From: Pandoraea terrigena
GTDB lineage: Bacteria > Pseudomonadota > Gammaproteobacteria > Burkholderiales > Burkholderiaceae
Direction of reading: 5' to 3'
NCBI RefSeq assembly: GCF_902459705.1
Contig: NZ_CABPRU010000011.1
Span: 1 to 64,000 of the forward strand
Length of the DNA stretch: 64,000 nucleotides
The notes under the pieces were generated by a model that saw only the letters and a list, made by a program, of their open reading frames with translations, was not told where the DNA came from and ran no database searches. Within the stretch, counting starts at the first letter, position 1, and each line of letters opens with the position of its first letter. A program made the translations under genes and the position numbers. Shown here piece by piece: positions 32,993-43,060 of this stretch.

Positions 32993-34012
32993 GTGACGCC
33001 TTCCCTCCCCGTAGAGCAGGATATCCGCAGCAGCACTAAGCTGATCGAGACCCTTCTGGAGTATGCGATCCTGTATGCCGCCTCGTCCGCGGAGCCGCGG
33101 GATGGATCATGCTGGGAAGCCATCAGTTTCGCGCGTGACTACCTGCGGGAAATGGCGCCCAGTGCCAGCGGATCAGACAAGCAGCCACCCCACATCGATT
33201 CGCCTTGGCCTGAACTCCAGCATGAGCTTCTGACGGGCCTGTACGAAGGTCACTTTTCAGTCGACTACCAGCCAGTCTGCGAACTTGCCTCGCACGCGGT
33301 CGTGGGCGTTGAAGCACTCGCGCGGTGGGCCCATCCGAAGCGAGGCAGCATCTCGCCAGTCGTGTTCATCCCGGCCGCCGAGCGCGCCGGCTCCATCCAC
33401 GCATTGGGTCGCTGGATTCTCTTGAAGGGCTGCGAGCAGATGGTCGCGTGGGATCGGGAAGGCCTGTCCATCCCATATCTGTCGGTGAACGTCTCGCCGC
33501 TCCAGCTCAATCGCGAAGCATTCCTCGCCTATCTCGACGAGGCGCTGATCATCAGCGGCCTGACTCCGTCGCGTTTGGTGCTTGAAGTGACCGAGAGCCT
33601 TAACCTCTTGCACAACAGCTACGCCGTCGAGAAGACATTTCGTGAGCTGCGTGATCGCGGCGTCCGGATCATGATCGACGACTTCGGAACGGGCTTCTCG
33701 AGCCTGACGTACCTGCAGAACCTGCCGTTCTCGGCCATCAAGATGGATAGGCAGTTCGTGTCGAAGCTACCTTCCTCCCGCACTGATCTGGAAATCATCA
33801 AGGCGATCTCCCAGCTCACTCGCCAGTTGGGTATGGACCTAATTGCGGAAGGCGTTGAGACACAGGACCAGAAGGAAGCGCTCGTCAAGCTTGGCTGCAA
33901 TTTCATTCAGGGGTGGCTGATAAGCCCTGCACTGCCGGCTGCTGCCCTGAAGCGTGAGTTTGACGAGGGGCGTCTGGCCACGAAGAAGCCGCTCGTGGCG
34001 ATCGCGGCTTGA
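32993..34012 (+). CDS. EAL-domain cyclic-di-GMP phosphodiesterase
   Basis: A 339-residue protein. The N-terminal 70 residues are helical and without known family. Residues 78-330 form an EAL domain with all catalytic blocks: GVEALARW, SVNVSPLQL, LVLEVTES, MIDDFGTGFSSL, IKMDRQFV, LIAEGVETQ and FIQGW. It should hydrolyse cyclic-di-GMP to pGpG, which in bacteria favours motility over attachment. There is no membrane segment or sensor domain apart from the N-terminus. The GTG start at 32993 has no clear ribosome site. Confidence 0.88.
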   Translation: MTPSLPVEQDIRSSTKLIETLLEYAILYAASSAEPRDGSCWEAISFARDYLREMAPSASGSDKQPPHIDSPWPELQHELLTGLYEGHFSVDYQPVCELASHAVVGVEALARWAHPKRGSISPVVFIPAAERAGSIHALGRWILLKGCEQMVAWDREGLSIPYLSVNVSPLQLNREAFLAYLDEALIISGLTPSRLVLEVTESLNLLHNSYAVEKTFRELRDRGVRIMIDDFGTGFSSLTYLQNLPFSAIKMDRQFVSKLPSSRTDLEIIKAISQLTRQLGMDLIAEGVETQDQKEALVKLGCNFIQGWLISPALPAAALKREFDEGRLATKKPLVAIAA

Positions 34013-34311
34013 CGGCTGAGGCCGCCTCTCGCCGCCTAGAATCGCTCCCGCGATTTGGAAGGAATTGCGTCTCGCCTGCTTGATCCTGTACATCTCAGCA
34101 TCGGCACATCGCAATATCGACTCGAGTAACTCTCCGGGCGTCATTGCCCGCGATCGCCATTCGGTAAATGTGGCCGCACGACGCTTTGGCCGCAGCTTGC
34201 TATGAGCGGCTAAAATGGGGCGCAAGATATCTCGGCGGGGCGGCGCTGGCCGGCACTGCGTGAGGGACATCCCTCCGCGCCTTGCGGCGGGAGGGATAAT
34301 TTCTTCAGGGG
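34013..34311. other. Convergent intergenic region
   Basis: About 300 bases between the EAL gene and the DUF932 gene. A GC-rich inverted repeat CCCTCCGCGCC-ttgc-GGCGGGAGGG at about 34270-34294 follows the DUF932 stop on the minus strand. No gene is supported. Confidence 0.45.
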
Positions 34312-35295
34312 TTACACGAGTTCGAGCAACTGCGAAACGATCTGGTCTTTGAGGCGAGCCCCTGGACCAAACCACGCGCTGTTGAGGCGGGTCTCGTTGT
34401 TGCGCGCCTGGCGCTCGAAGTCCACGTACTGCGTGACTGCGTTCACCAGACCCCAGGCAGTGTTGCGCACACCGCTCATTTCCGATCCGCGGCCCGAACC
34501 GTTGAAGAGCTCCATGATCTTTTTGTAGCCCCGCGTTTCGGTCACGATAGTCGCGACGTTTTCAGCTTGTTGCGCTGCGAGCACGCCTGCCAGCACCATG
34601 CCAGCTTCGGTGCTACCCATCGACGTCCTCGAGAACGACTTCATTCGGGTGACGAAGGTGCTCCACGACTCGCCGGCCAGGATGCCGAGTTGGCTCTTCA
34701 CCACGTCCGGATCGAACTCCGCGTCGTGACGAATACGCACTTGGCTCTCGACGTCCCGGTTCAGCGCGAAACGCAGGGTGTTGTTACACACCACACGCGT
34801 GCTCGTGTACATCGCCGTCGTCGCAATCGCACTGTCGTATGACGTCGCGAGGAGCAAGTAGCCCTTCACATTGTCACCCGGAACGATGTCTTGCTTCAGA
34901 CCTGTGTTCGCGAGAACCCAGATCGTCCGGCCTTCTCGCATCGATCCGGCCGTTTCGATCTGGAAGCCGGCGCTCCGAGTCAGATCGCGGAAGAACTCGA
35001 GAACCGAGTCCGGCTGGACGACGCGGTACTTCTTCGTCACGACCGACAGGCCCTTCAGGTTGTCGCTTCGCACGAGTACGTCGTGGCCGTCGAGCTTTAG
35101 CGTGTCGCCACCCTCCTCTTCCGAGGAATTGAAGCGCACCGGCCGTCGCAAGATCGACCACTCCAGGCCGGCGGCTTGACGCCACTCCTCGATCGAAGCT
35201 CCTCGCTGGACTTGCTGGCCCAGACCGTGCCAAGGCTTGTCACCGGTCCAAGCCATTTCCGCGCGACCAAGTTCGTTGATGGTGAGTTGATGCAT
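34312..35295 (-). CDS. DUF932 (plasmid/phage-type) protein
   Basis: A 327-residue protein of the DUF932 family, recognised from its N-terminal AWTGDKPWHGLGQQVQRGASIEEWRQAAGL, the central VVTKKYRVVQPDSVLEFFRDL and ESWSTFVTRMKSFSRT. The family is widespread on conjugative plasmids and phages, often in leading regions; its biochemical role is not established. It is translated from a short hairpin leader directly after a strong terminator at 35338-35373. Confidence 0.85.
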   Translation of the reverse strand: MHQLTINELGRAEMAWTGDKPWHGLGQQVQRGASIEEWRQAAGLEWSILRRPVRFNSSEEEGGDTLKLDGHDVLVRSDNLKGLSVVTKKYRVVQPDSVLEFFRDLTRSAGFQIETAGSMREGRTIWVLANTGLKQDIVPGDNVKGYLLLATSYDSAIATTAMYTSTRVVCNNTLRFALNRDVESQVRIRHDAEFDPDVVKSQLGILAGESWSTFVTRMKSFSRTSMGSTEAGMVLAGVLAAQQAENVATIVTETRGYKKIMELFNGSGRGSEMSGVRNTAWGLVNAVTQYVDFERQARNNETRLNSAWFGPGARLKDQIVSQLLELV

Positions 35296-35300
35296 TGCTG

Positions 35301-35335
35301 TTCTCCATTGTTGCGCGGGATTGCGCCCTTGATAA
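35301..35335 (-). promoter_or_regulatory. Hairpin leader of the DUF932 gene
   Basis: On the minus strand TTCATT-ATCAAGG, hairpin GCGC-aatccc-GCGC, then AACAATGGAGAAC and the ATG. TTCATT can pair with AATGGA. This is a weaker member of the leader family. Confidence 0.42.
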
Positions 35336-35337
35336 TG

Positions 35338-35373
35338 AAAAAAAGGCAGCCCATCGTTTCCGATGGCTGCCTT
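35338..35373 (-). terminator. Strong rho-independent terminator upstream of DUF932
   Basis: On the minus strand AAGGCAGCCATCG-gaaa-CGATGGGCTGCCTT followed by TTTTTTT. It lies after the 82-residue gene but only about 42 bases before the DUF932 start. Confidence 0.8.
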
Positions 35374-35415
35374 GTTGATTGCTTGCTGCGGTGAGTCCCG
35401 GTGGGACTCTGTGAA

Positions 35416-35664
35416 TTACCACTCAACTTCCAAGTTCGCGATCTCGTCGAAGCGCACGAGACGCTTCGCATTTATGGGGCCGCCTCGATCCAGATGCCAC
35501 AGATCGAGGTCGACCGTCATCGTTTGCTCCATGTCGTCGAGCGAATGGCCCATGACCGCACCGCGGATGGCCTCTCCGGAATGAAGCCGGACGCGGAGCA
35601 GGAATCCGCCCCCGCTCGCGTCCGCTTCCCGGATCGTTTCGACGATCCTGCTAGCTTTTGCCAT
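35416..35664 (-). CDS. Hypothetical beta-rich small protein
   Basis: An 82-residue protein; the start at 35664 has AGGAAG 7 bases upstream. The sequence alternates strands (FLLRVRLHSGEAIRGAVMGHSL, MTVDLDLWHLDRGG, LVRFDEIANLEVEW), like a small SH3- or Sm-like barrel. No family is recognised. It ends just before the strong terminator. A loose leader with CCTTCC upstream could pair with the ribosome site. Confidence 0.55.
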   Translation of the reverse strand: MAKASRIVETIREADASGGGFLLRVRLHSGEAIRGAVMGHSLDDMEQTMTVDLDLWHLDRGGPINAKRLVRFDEIANLEVEW

Positions 35665-35741
35665 GATGAAACTTCCTGGGTGAGCGCCGGACCAGAACGG
35701 AGCCGGGTGTTGCGATGGAAGGTTGCTTGAAGGGTGACGTT

Positions 35742-36206
35742 TCAGTGCAGCCGGACCTCGAGAGATCCGGGAGTGCACAGGGCACGCAGCAGCGGATGAA
35801 GCACCGTGCGACGTTGCTCAAGACGCGGGCCACCGATGCAGTAGTCGATCAGGTTCAGGCTACTGTCTGTGATGACAGTGCCGTAGACGAACTGCGAGTT
35901 TGACGTCTTCCGGTGAAACTGGAATACACGCGCTTCGTCGTAATCGAACTGTGGAGATTTGAGGATAGTGCGCGCGATGAAGTCAGGATATTCAAACTCG
36001 TGCTGTGTTCGAATCTCGCGAAGGTCGCGCTGTTGCAGTTGCCCGACGTCTAGGAGCTGACCGGGGGCATTGATCGGATCGGAGTACCGATGTCTCGGGG
36101 CCACAAACTTCGTGACTTGGCCCGGACCTACGACCTCTTTCACTTGAATGACTTTCAGGATTCGCTCGTAGGAGCGGTTCCCTATGTCAGGAACGGGAAT
36201 TTCCAT
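35742..36206 (-). CDS. Hypothetical protein
   Basis: A 154-residue protein. The start at 36206 is preferred because AGGGAGG lies 6 bases upstream; a GTG 21 bases earlier is in frame. It contains GPGQVTKFVAPRHRYSDP and FDYDEARVFQFHRKTSNSQFVYG, with a likely beta-rich fold. No family is known. The start is behind one of the strongest SD-masking leaders. Confidence 0.55.
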   Translation of the reverse strand: MEIPVPDIGNRSYERILKVIQVKEVVGPGQVTKFVAPRHRYSDPINAPGQLLDVGQLQQRDLREIRTQHEFEYPDFIARTILKSPQFDYDEARVFQFHRKTSNSQFVYGTVITDSSLNLIDYCIGGPRLEQRRTVLHPLLRALCTPGSLEVRLH

Positions 36207-36209
36207 TTC

Positions 36210-36262
36210 GTCCTCCCTTTTTTTCACCTGATGCCGCCAGCGCGGCTGCTGAGAAAGAGGAC
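36210..36262 (-). promoter_or_regulatory. SD-masking leader, gene 35742-36206
   Basis: On the minus strand GTCCTCTTTCTC, hairpin GCCGC-gct-GGCGGC, then ATCAGGTGAAAAAAAGGGAGGAC and GAA before the ATG. GTCCTC/GGGAGGAC and TTTC/GAAA can pair, covering the whole ribosome site. Confidence 0.7.
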
Positions 36263-36501
36263 GCCATCCGTTGGATGGATGTACGGATCATACCCCAAGA
36301 ACTTGCTGGTGAAAACACACATGCTTCAAGCTGGTTGCTCGTTCCAGGCATTCGGCAAACTCTCAAATCCAGTTCGGGGGTATGCACTATCCATTCGCGA
36401 AACTACCATTTCCACGTTCATTTGCATTCCGTAGAATGGCGAGACAATTAACGTATGAAGACGGTGTGGCAATCGGGCCTGCCGTGATGAACGAGGTGGT
36501 T

Positions 36502-38493
36502 ATGAATCCACTTATGCCCTTGGTCGCAGTTGGGTGGCTGATCCGCATCATCGGGATGTGCGTCTGGGCGGTCGCCTTCTCGCACGTCTCGCATGGTGGC
36601 CTGGTCACGCCGACGGACATCGACAAACTCATGTTCGCGACGATCGTCGTGCCGGTTCTGATCGTGCTCCCAGACTTCTACAAGGCCTGGAAGTTCTTGC
36701 TGGCCTACGCCTTGGTAGCGGCCGGCGCCATCACTGTTGTCAGACTGGCGCACACGGGATGGTCAACTGTGCTGACGGTACTGGGCATCTGGACGTTTCT
36801 ACTCTTTGCACACCCGCGGATCCGCCCGGCGCTCCTAAATTTTCGGGCGCGGCTTAACGGAGGTGCGTCTCAGCCGATGAATCCGGCTCAGGCTGCCACC
36901 TCAGCGCCGCGCCAGGCCCGCCATGGTATTCAGAATCAGCCGCCGCAACCGCCTGCACCGAGTTATGACTTTTCGGACAGTATGAGCACTCCGCGCTACA
37001 AGTTCGCGGACGTGGTCGGTATGGCCGAGACGAAGGAGCGCCTGCTCGCCGCAGCGAAGGATGTGATCGCCGCGCGCGCGACACCACGCAACGGCATCCT
37101 CCTGTTCGGTGATCCAGGGAACGGGAAAACGTTGTTTGCCGAGGCGCTTGCTGGCGAACTTAACGTGCCTTTCTTCTCGATCGCTTACGGCGACATCGCT
37201 TCTATGTGGGTTAACGAGTCAGTGCAGAAGGTGAAGGCAGCATTCGCGGCGGCCCGCAAGACGGGCTTCGGTGTGTTCTTCATCGACGAGATTGACTCGT
37301 TCTTAAAGGAGCGTAGCGGCAATGGCTCGCACCACATGGACCGCGATCTGACCAACACGATGTTGACCGAGATCGTGAATCTGCGCGGCACGAAGATCGT
37401 GCTGGTCGCGGCGACGAACCACCTGGACGACCTCGACAGTGCCGGTGTTCGCGAAAAGCGCTTCGACTTCAAGGTGGAAATCCCGGCGCCGGATCAGGAG
37501 GCTCGCCAAGCCATCTTGCGTCGTGCGATCGGTGGCACTGCTGGTTACGATGTGGCCGAGCCTGCCGTGATCACGACGCTGGCAGAGCGTTGGGCGGGTT
37601 ACAGCGCGGCACGTCTGACCGCTGTAGGCGAGCAGATCGGCGAAATGCGCCGTAGCGGCGAATTCGCTGGCAAACTCAGTTTCGAGATAGGCATGCGTGC
37701 GTTGCGTCTGGTTCAAGGCCGCAAGGGGAAGCTTCCGGAGACGGTGAAGAGCATCGACGAGATTCTGATGCCGGAAGAGTCGCGTAATGTCCTCAAGGAC
37801 ATGGCCTTCAAGATGGCGAACGTGTATTCGCTCGAAAAGATGGGTAGCCGCTTGCCGACTGGTCTGATCTTCGTTGGCCCGCCGGGTACGGGCAAGACCC
37901 AGGCCGCGATGGCGCTCGCCAAGCAAGCAGATTGGGCCTTTCTCAAGATCATCGGCTCGGAAATCGCGGCAAAGCCCGAAGCATGGGACAAACTGTATAA
38001 GACGGCGTGCGACATTCGCCCGGCAATCGTGTTCCTAGACGAAGCGGACGGAATTCTGCGCGACCGTCAGTATTCCGGCTACGGCATGCTGACCGAGAAG
38101 ATCCTAACCACCATCGACGGCGCGGGTGGCCGAGTGCGCGACCTGCTGTTCATCGCCGCGACGAACTACTACGACCGGATCGACAGCGCGGCGGTGCGCG
38201 GGGGGCGCTTTGAGGAGAAGATCGTTTTCGACGTGCCTGAAATCGAGGATATGCAAGCGTATATCCGCGCCAAGCTGGATCGCCTCAGCGACTGGACGGT
38301 CGAAGCATCGGTCGAATTGCTGCTCTGCGAGCACCTCCTCGGCCACTCGATTGCTGATGCCGACGCGGTGATCCAGAAGGCGATCGACGCCGCCGCGGTT
38401 CGCCGCCTGCGCGAAAACACCACCGACATTCGGGAATCGGACGTGGGGCAGGCCGTGAAGGCTGTGCTGCGTGCTCCCGCAGGTTCGATGTGA
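36502..38493 (+). CDS. Membrane-anchored tandem AAA+ ATPase
   Basis: A 663-residue protein from ATG 36502 (GAGG 6-7 bases upstream; the frame is open from 36382). Two to four hydrophobic helices (residues 3-105) are followed by a Pro/Gln linker. AAA+ domain 1 has Walker A LLFGDPGNGKTLFAEA and Walker B VFFIDEIDSF, with VREKRFDFKVEIP as the arginine region. AAA+ domain 2 has VGPPGTGKTQAAMAL, IVFLDEADGIL and VRGGRFEEKIVFDVP. The layout is like Cdc48-type double rings but with an N-terminal membrane anchor and no protease domain. It may remodel or extract membrane proteins. Alone on its strand with one downstream gene. Confidence 0.78.
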   Translation: MNPLMPLVAVGWLIRIIGMCVWAVAFSHVSHGGLVTPTDIDKLMFATIVVPVLIVLPDFYKAWKFLLAYALVAAGAITVVRLAHTGWSTVLTVLGIWTFLLFAHPRIRPALLNFRARLNGGASQPMNPAQAATSAPRQARHGIQNQPPQPPAPSYDFSDSMSTPRYKFADVVGMAETKERLLAAAKDVIAARATPRNGILLFGDPGNGKTLFAEALAGELNVPFFSIAYGDIASMWVNESVQKVKAAFAAARKTGFGVFFIDEIDSFLKERSGNGSHHMDRDLTNTMLTEIVNLRGTKIVLVAATNHLDDLDSAGVREKRFDFKVEIPAPDQEARQAILRRAIGGTAGYDVAEPAVITTLAERWAGYSAARLTAVGEQIGEMRRSGEFAGKLSFEIGMRALRLVQGRKGKLPETVKSIDEILMPEESRNVLKDMAFKMANVYSLEKMGSRLPTGLIFVGPPGTGKTQAAMALAKQADWAFLKIIGSEIAAKPEAWDKLYKTACDIRPAIVFLDEADGILRDRQYSGYGMLTEKILTTIDGAGGRVRDLLFIAATNYYDRIDSAAVRGGRFEEKIVFDVPEIEDMQAYIRAKLDRLSDWTVEASVELLLCEHLLGHSIADADAVIQKAIDAAAVRRLRENTTDIRESDVGQAVKAVLRAPAGSM

Positions 38494-38559
38494 TCGTGAC
38501 CGGGGTCAGGCGTCGCCCTCTCCTTGGCCTTTGCTCGCCTATTGTTTGATCTTTTCGAT

Positions 38560-39318
38560 ATGTCCATTGACCAATCCGAAGCCGTTGATCTCGACGTACT
38601 AGTGCCGCTTCTCCTCAAGCGGTTCCGCGACCGTAACAACCCGAATGCGGGATTTCCTGACAGCCAGATCCGCGCTAAGCTGCGCGACATAGGGGTTGTA
38701 CTTCGTGCCGGCGATTTCGACAAGCTCGCGCTGGCTTTGCGACGGACTCCCATCGCGCCGTCCGCCGAACTGCTTGCTCAAGTGCGGGCGCAGCTCGGCG
38801 AGCGTAAGCCGACGAAGCCGAATATACGGCTCGTCGCGGACGAGCTTGGGTTGTCTCTGACATACCGCCAGCGGATCGGGGTATATCTGCATGTGGTTGA
38901 CAGAAAAACGACCACGATTACGGACGAAGTGTTGGCTGACCTGCGGGCCAAGAGCGCAGGTTGGCCACTCACGCGCGCGAGCATCGGCAACTTGGCTGCG
39001 TCGCTCGGCTACAAGTTGCTGCGAAAGGACGTCGACCAGGTCACGCGTCTGCTGCGCCTCGACGCGGCACAGCAACATCCGGTCGTGATGAGCCGGCCAA
39101 CGTTGGAGTTGGCCAAGGTACTGTCCAAGAAGGCCGGCGTGTCCATCGAAACGGTTTTTCTCCGTGCGTTGGTGGACAGTGCCTTAGGAATGCTGGACCA
39201 CCAGCGGTTCCACTTCGACCCGCGCGGGCGGGATCCCCTGAGTGTCCAGCACGTCCGTCTTCGCATGCAGGTCATCGACCCCGCCAGCTTCCCGCGTGAG
39301 GTGGAAGTGGCCGTCTGA
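38560..39318 (+). CDS. Hypothetical helical protein downstream of the AAA+ ATPase
   Basis: A 252-residue protein from ATG 38560, 66 bases after the ATPase stop. It is built of repeating helical units: NAGFPDSQIRAKLRDIGVVLRAGD, KPNIRLVADELGLSLTYRQRI, TRASIGNLAASLGYKLLRKDV and RPTLELAKVLSKKAGVSIETV. The repeats look like several helix-turn-helix-like elements. No family is recognised. It could be an adaptor or DNA-binding partner of the ATPase; this is inference. Confidence 0.5.
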   Translation: MSIDQSEAVDLDVLVPLLLKRFRDRNNPNAGFPDSQIRAKLRDIGVVLRAGDFDKLALALRRTPIAPSAELLAQVRAQLGERKPTKPNIRLVADELGLSLTYRQRIGVYLHVVDRKTTTITDEVLADLRAKSAGWPLTRASIGNLAASLGYKLLRKDVDQVTRLLRLDAAQQHPVVMSRPTLELAKVLSKKAGVSIETVFLRALVDSALGMLDHQRFHFDPRGRDPLSVQHVRLRMQVIDPASFPREVEVAV

Positions 39319-39322
39319 GAGA

Positions 39323-40012
39323 TCAGGACCCAGGACTTTCCGCCGCGCCCAGGGCTCCAGTCATGGCGCCGACCATGCCCTCGATACTGCCGGCCGTGGC
39401 GGGCGTGACAATCCAGCGGCCGCGTACCGCTATCGCGGGAACTGCAGAAAGGTCCATCGCGCGGAATGCCTTGTCGCCAGCATCGATCCGCTCCAGCATG
39501 TCGGGGGCGTGATACGCGTCCACCAGTCGCTGAGCCTCAATGCCCTCCTCCCTTGCCCACTCGGCCAGATCATGGTCCGACGCCGGGAAGTCGGCCTTAC
39601 GCGCGACGGCCTGGAAGGCGGCCTCCTGCAAGCGCGGAATCGCGCCGAGGCTGTCGAGCGCGTTGAAGAGCGCGGCCTCGCGGGCCAGCTCCGGACGGCC
39701 GCCAGTGACCGGGACGCGCTTCAGGATGACGGTCGGCCCCAGCTGCTTTGCCCATACCTCAAGCATGGGCTCGAACGCGCGGCAATGCGGGCAGCCGTAG
39801 TAGAAATAGTCCACCACGACGTTGCGCTCGGAAGCGGTCGCAGTGGCAAGAACGGACCGGGTTTGCGCGAGATCGTAGCCTGTGTCGGTGCGCTTGTAGT
39901 CACCGTTTGGGTGCATCCAGCCAGCTACGCCTACGGCTATCAGCGCTCCTACAGACGCCGAGATAGCCGGCACTTTCCAGCCTTTGGTCCAGTGGATCAA
40001 GATTGACCTCAA
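39323..40012 (-). CDS. DsbA-like periplasmic thiol oxidoreductase
   Basis: A 229-residue protein. One N-terminal hydrophobic segment (AISASVGALIAVGVAGW) acts as signal or anchor. A thioredoxin fold follows with the DsbA-type active site VDYFYYGCPHCRAFEPML near residue 72 and the cis-Pro block SAVPAIAVRGRWIVTP near 195. DsbA catalyses disulfide formation in exported proteins; plasmid copies often serve pilus or transfer proteins. The start is a TTG at 40012 or 40000, the latter after GAGG. Confidence 0.8.
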   Translation of the reverse strand: MRSILIHWTKGWKVPAISASVGALIAVGVAGWMHPNGDYKRTDTGYDLAQTRSVLATATASERNVVVDYFYYGCPHCRAFEPMLEVWAKQLGPTVILKRVPVTGGRPELAREAALFNALDSLGAIPRLQEAAFQAVARKADFPASDHDLAEWAREEGIEAQRLVDAYHAPDMLERIDAGDKAFRAMDLSAVPAIAVRGRWIVTPATAGSIEGMVGAMTGALGAAESPGS

Positions 40013-40465
40013 ATGGGATTGGGATGGATTGAGTGTGCCCGAGAGCTTGGGGATTGGAAGCCCGAATGAGGGGGGAACTGAGGGGAGATTATCCGCCGCT
40101 AGGGAGGAGCGGAAGAATAGCGTTCCTGAATGGGCACGTCCGATGCAGTCCGGCAGTGGCCAGGATTACGTTGGAGCCTATTCCGAAGCTGCCTTGGCAC
40201 CAGATGCCAGCGGTGCTGCGGCAAGTTCGTCCAGTTCCGTGACTGGCGTTGGATCAACCGGCCCAGCCAAGCCAAAAGTGAACGACATTGGCCTCACAGA
40301 TAATCAGGTTCTGCTCGGGAAGGCAAAGCCGTCGGATTGGTTCGATTCCACGATTGATCCAGTCAACAAGACGATTTCGGTCAACGTCAACGTGAAGTAC
40401 GATACCAGTACGTTGACGGGTGCTCAGGCGACTAGGTTGATGTCCTTAACCCAAGATGGGGTGTC

Positions 40466-41700
<1,235 letters not shown>

Positions 41701-42149
41701 GTCTCAGTTCTGGAGCCGATCCATTGACCTGAATGGCGATACCTATGCCGTTAATGTCAACGTGAGCGAAGACGAAAAAGGCATGCCCGTTCGACTTAAG
41801 ATCGACAACGGGAAGGAGTATGTGCGCTCGTTCAATACGAACGGCGCTGGCTTCCCATTCTCTGTTCCAGGCGCCACCATCAATTACCAGCAAGGTTTCA
41901 GCGGCGGGAATTTGGACTGGGCTGACAAGGACTACCAACTTGTCTCGGCGCACGAAATCGGACACCCGATCCTTACGTTGGCTGCCGGCCGTGAATACTC
42001 TTGGAGCCATGAAGGTACTTCTGGAACCCTTGGTGGTGATAACGGCACGTATGCCCCGGTGCCAAAGACTGGCGAAATGAATCTGATGAAGTACTACGAG
42101 GACGCGTCAGTCAACATGAGATATGCCCGATCTATTGCGAGTGAGAGCG

Positions 42150-42554
42150 ATGTCAAAAATCTTATCTATATCTCTAAACGCCATTAAGGCGCTGGGTCTA
42201 CTGGCGGCGTTGTCCGGCTGTTCGCTGGCGCAGAACATGGAACAGGATTTTCCATATGAACTGCGTATTGAAAACAAGCTAACGGCGCCAATAGCCTACT
42301 GCGAGGACTTTGAAGCTGAGACCTGTCCTCATGTCGTCCAGAGCGGGCAGAGTGATCGCCAAATCTTCATGTCACATGTTGCCAATGGCAGTGACGAAAA
42401 GAAGTTGGCGGTATTCGACCGCCAGAAAATCAAGGTCTGCGGGAAGCTCATTGACGTCAAATTGATTCGGTCCGTGTCCCCGGTAGTCAAGCGCGACAAA
42501 GACCATTTCGAGATCGTCATCGACAAGGCGGTACACGACAAGTTTTGCCCGTAG
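42150..42554 (+). CDS. Lipoprotein, likely immunity protein for the adjacent toxin
   Basis: A 134-residue product from ATG 42150 (GAGAG just upstream). A signal peptide ends in a lipobox (ALGLLAALSGCSLAQ). The mature domain of about 110 residues holds four cysteines that could form disulfides (AYCEDFEAETCPHV, KVCGKLID, KFCP). The start lies 38 bases inside the end of the toxin frame, the usual toxin-immunity order. A periplasmic immunity protein fits a toxin acting in the periplasm, as VgrG2b does. The DsbA-like gene nearby is consistent with a disulfide-rich product. Confidence 0.62.
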   Translation: MSKILSISLNAIKALGLLAALSGCSLAQNMEQDFPYELRIENKLTAPIAYCEDFEAETCPHVVQSGQSDRQIFMSHVANGSDEKKLAVFDRQKIKVCGKLIDVKLIRSVSPVVKRDKDHFEIVIDKAVHDKFCP

Positions 42555-43060
42555 CATCGGGGCTTCGATTGTGTTCGTGGCGTGAATCTTCTTGGTATTT
42601 CCAAGACTTCGCGCCTGCACTGATCTAAAGCAGGATAGGTTTTCGCCACTATTCGTATTACAAGCCGGTCGGCGCAGTTCGGCGCTGACCGGCTTGGTAC
42701 TTCCAAGCTTCCCGAGATTGTGCCTGCCCGAGGCAGGATAGGCTTTGGCCGGGATTTGTAATACGGCTTGGCGGCTTTGCATCCAGACTGCATCCCCCAT
42801 GTAGGTTTTATGTAGAGAAAACGTTGCACGGTGTTGCATCGGTGTGGAGTTCTTGTAAGTTTTTTGTTGCGTCGCCGGCCGGCGCCACCGTTGGTGCCGG
42901 TCGGGACCACGCCACCAGGCTTCCTAGTGGAACATAAAGAGGCGCTTGCGCGAGCGGGCCGAATTTGACGGGAACCCGCATGGTTGCTGGCTTTCTCGTG
43001 TCTTGCGATGTGGCGCCGCCGCGCGGATTTGCAAGCGGATACGATTGCACTGGCGCCTAG
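42555..43060. other. Non-coding region between the immunity gene and the IS5 element
   Basis: About 500 bases. It contains two copies of an imperfect repeat (listed separately) and no gene with a ribosome site. Minus-strand frames of 100-190 codons overlap each other and have unlikely composition. Confidence 0.45.
42591..42775 (+). repeat. Two imperfect direct repeats of about 83 bases
   Basis: Units at 42591-42672 and 42693-42775 both begin CTTGGTAYTTCCAAG, contain GCCTGC...GCAGGATAGG and end near ATTxGTATTAC or TTGTAATACGGC. Each unit has an inverted repeat CTTGG-ta(t/c)tt-CCAAG at its start and GCCTGC/GCAGG in its middle. Confidence 0.6.
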
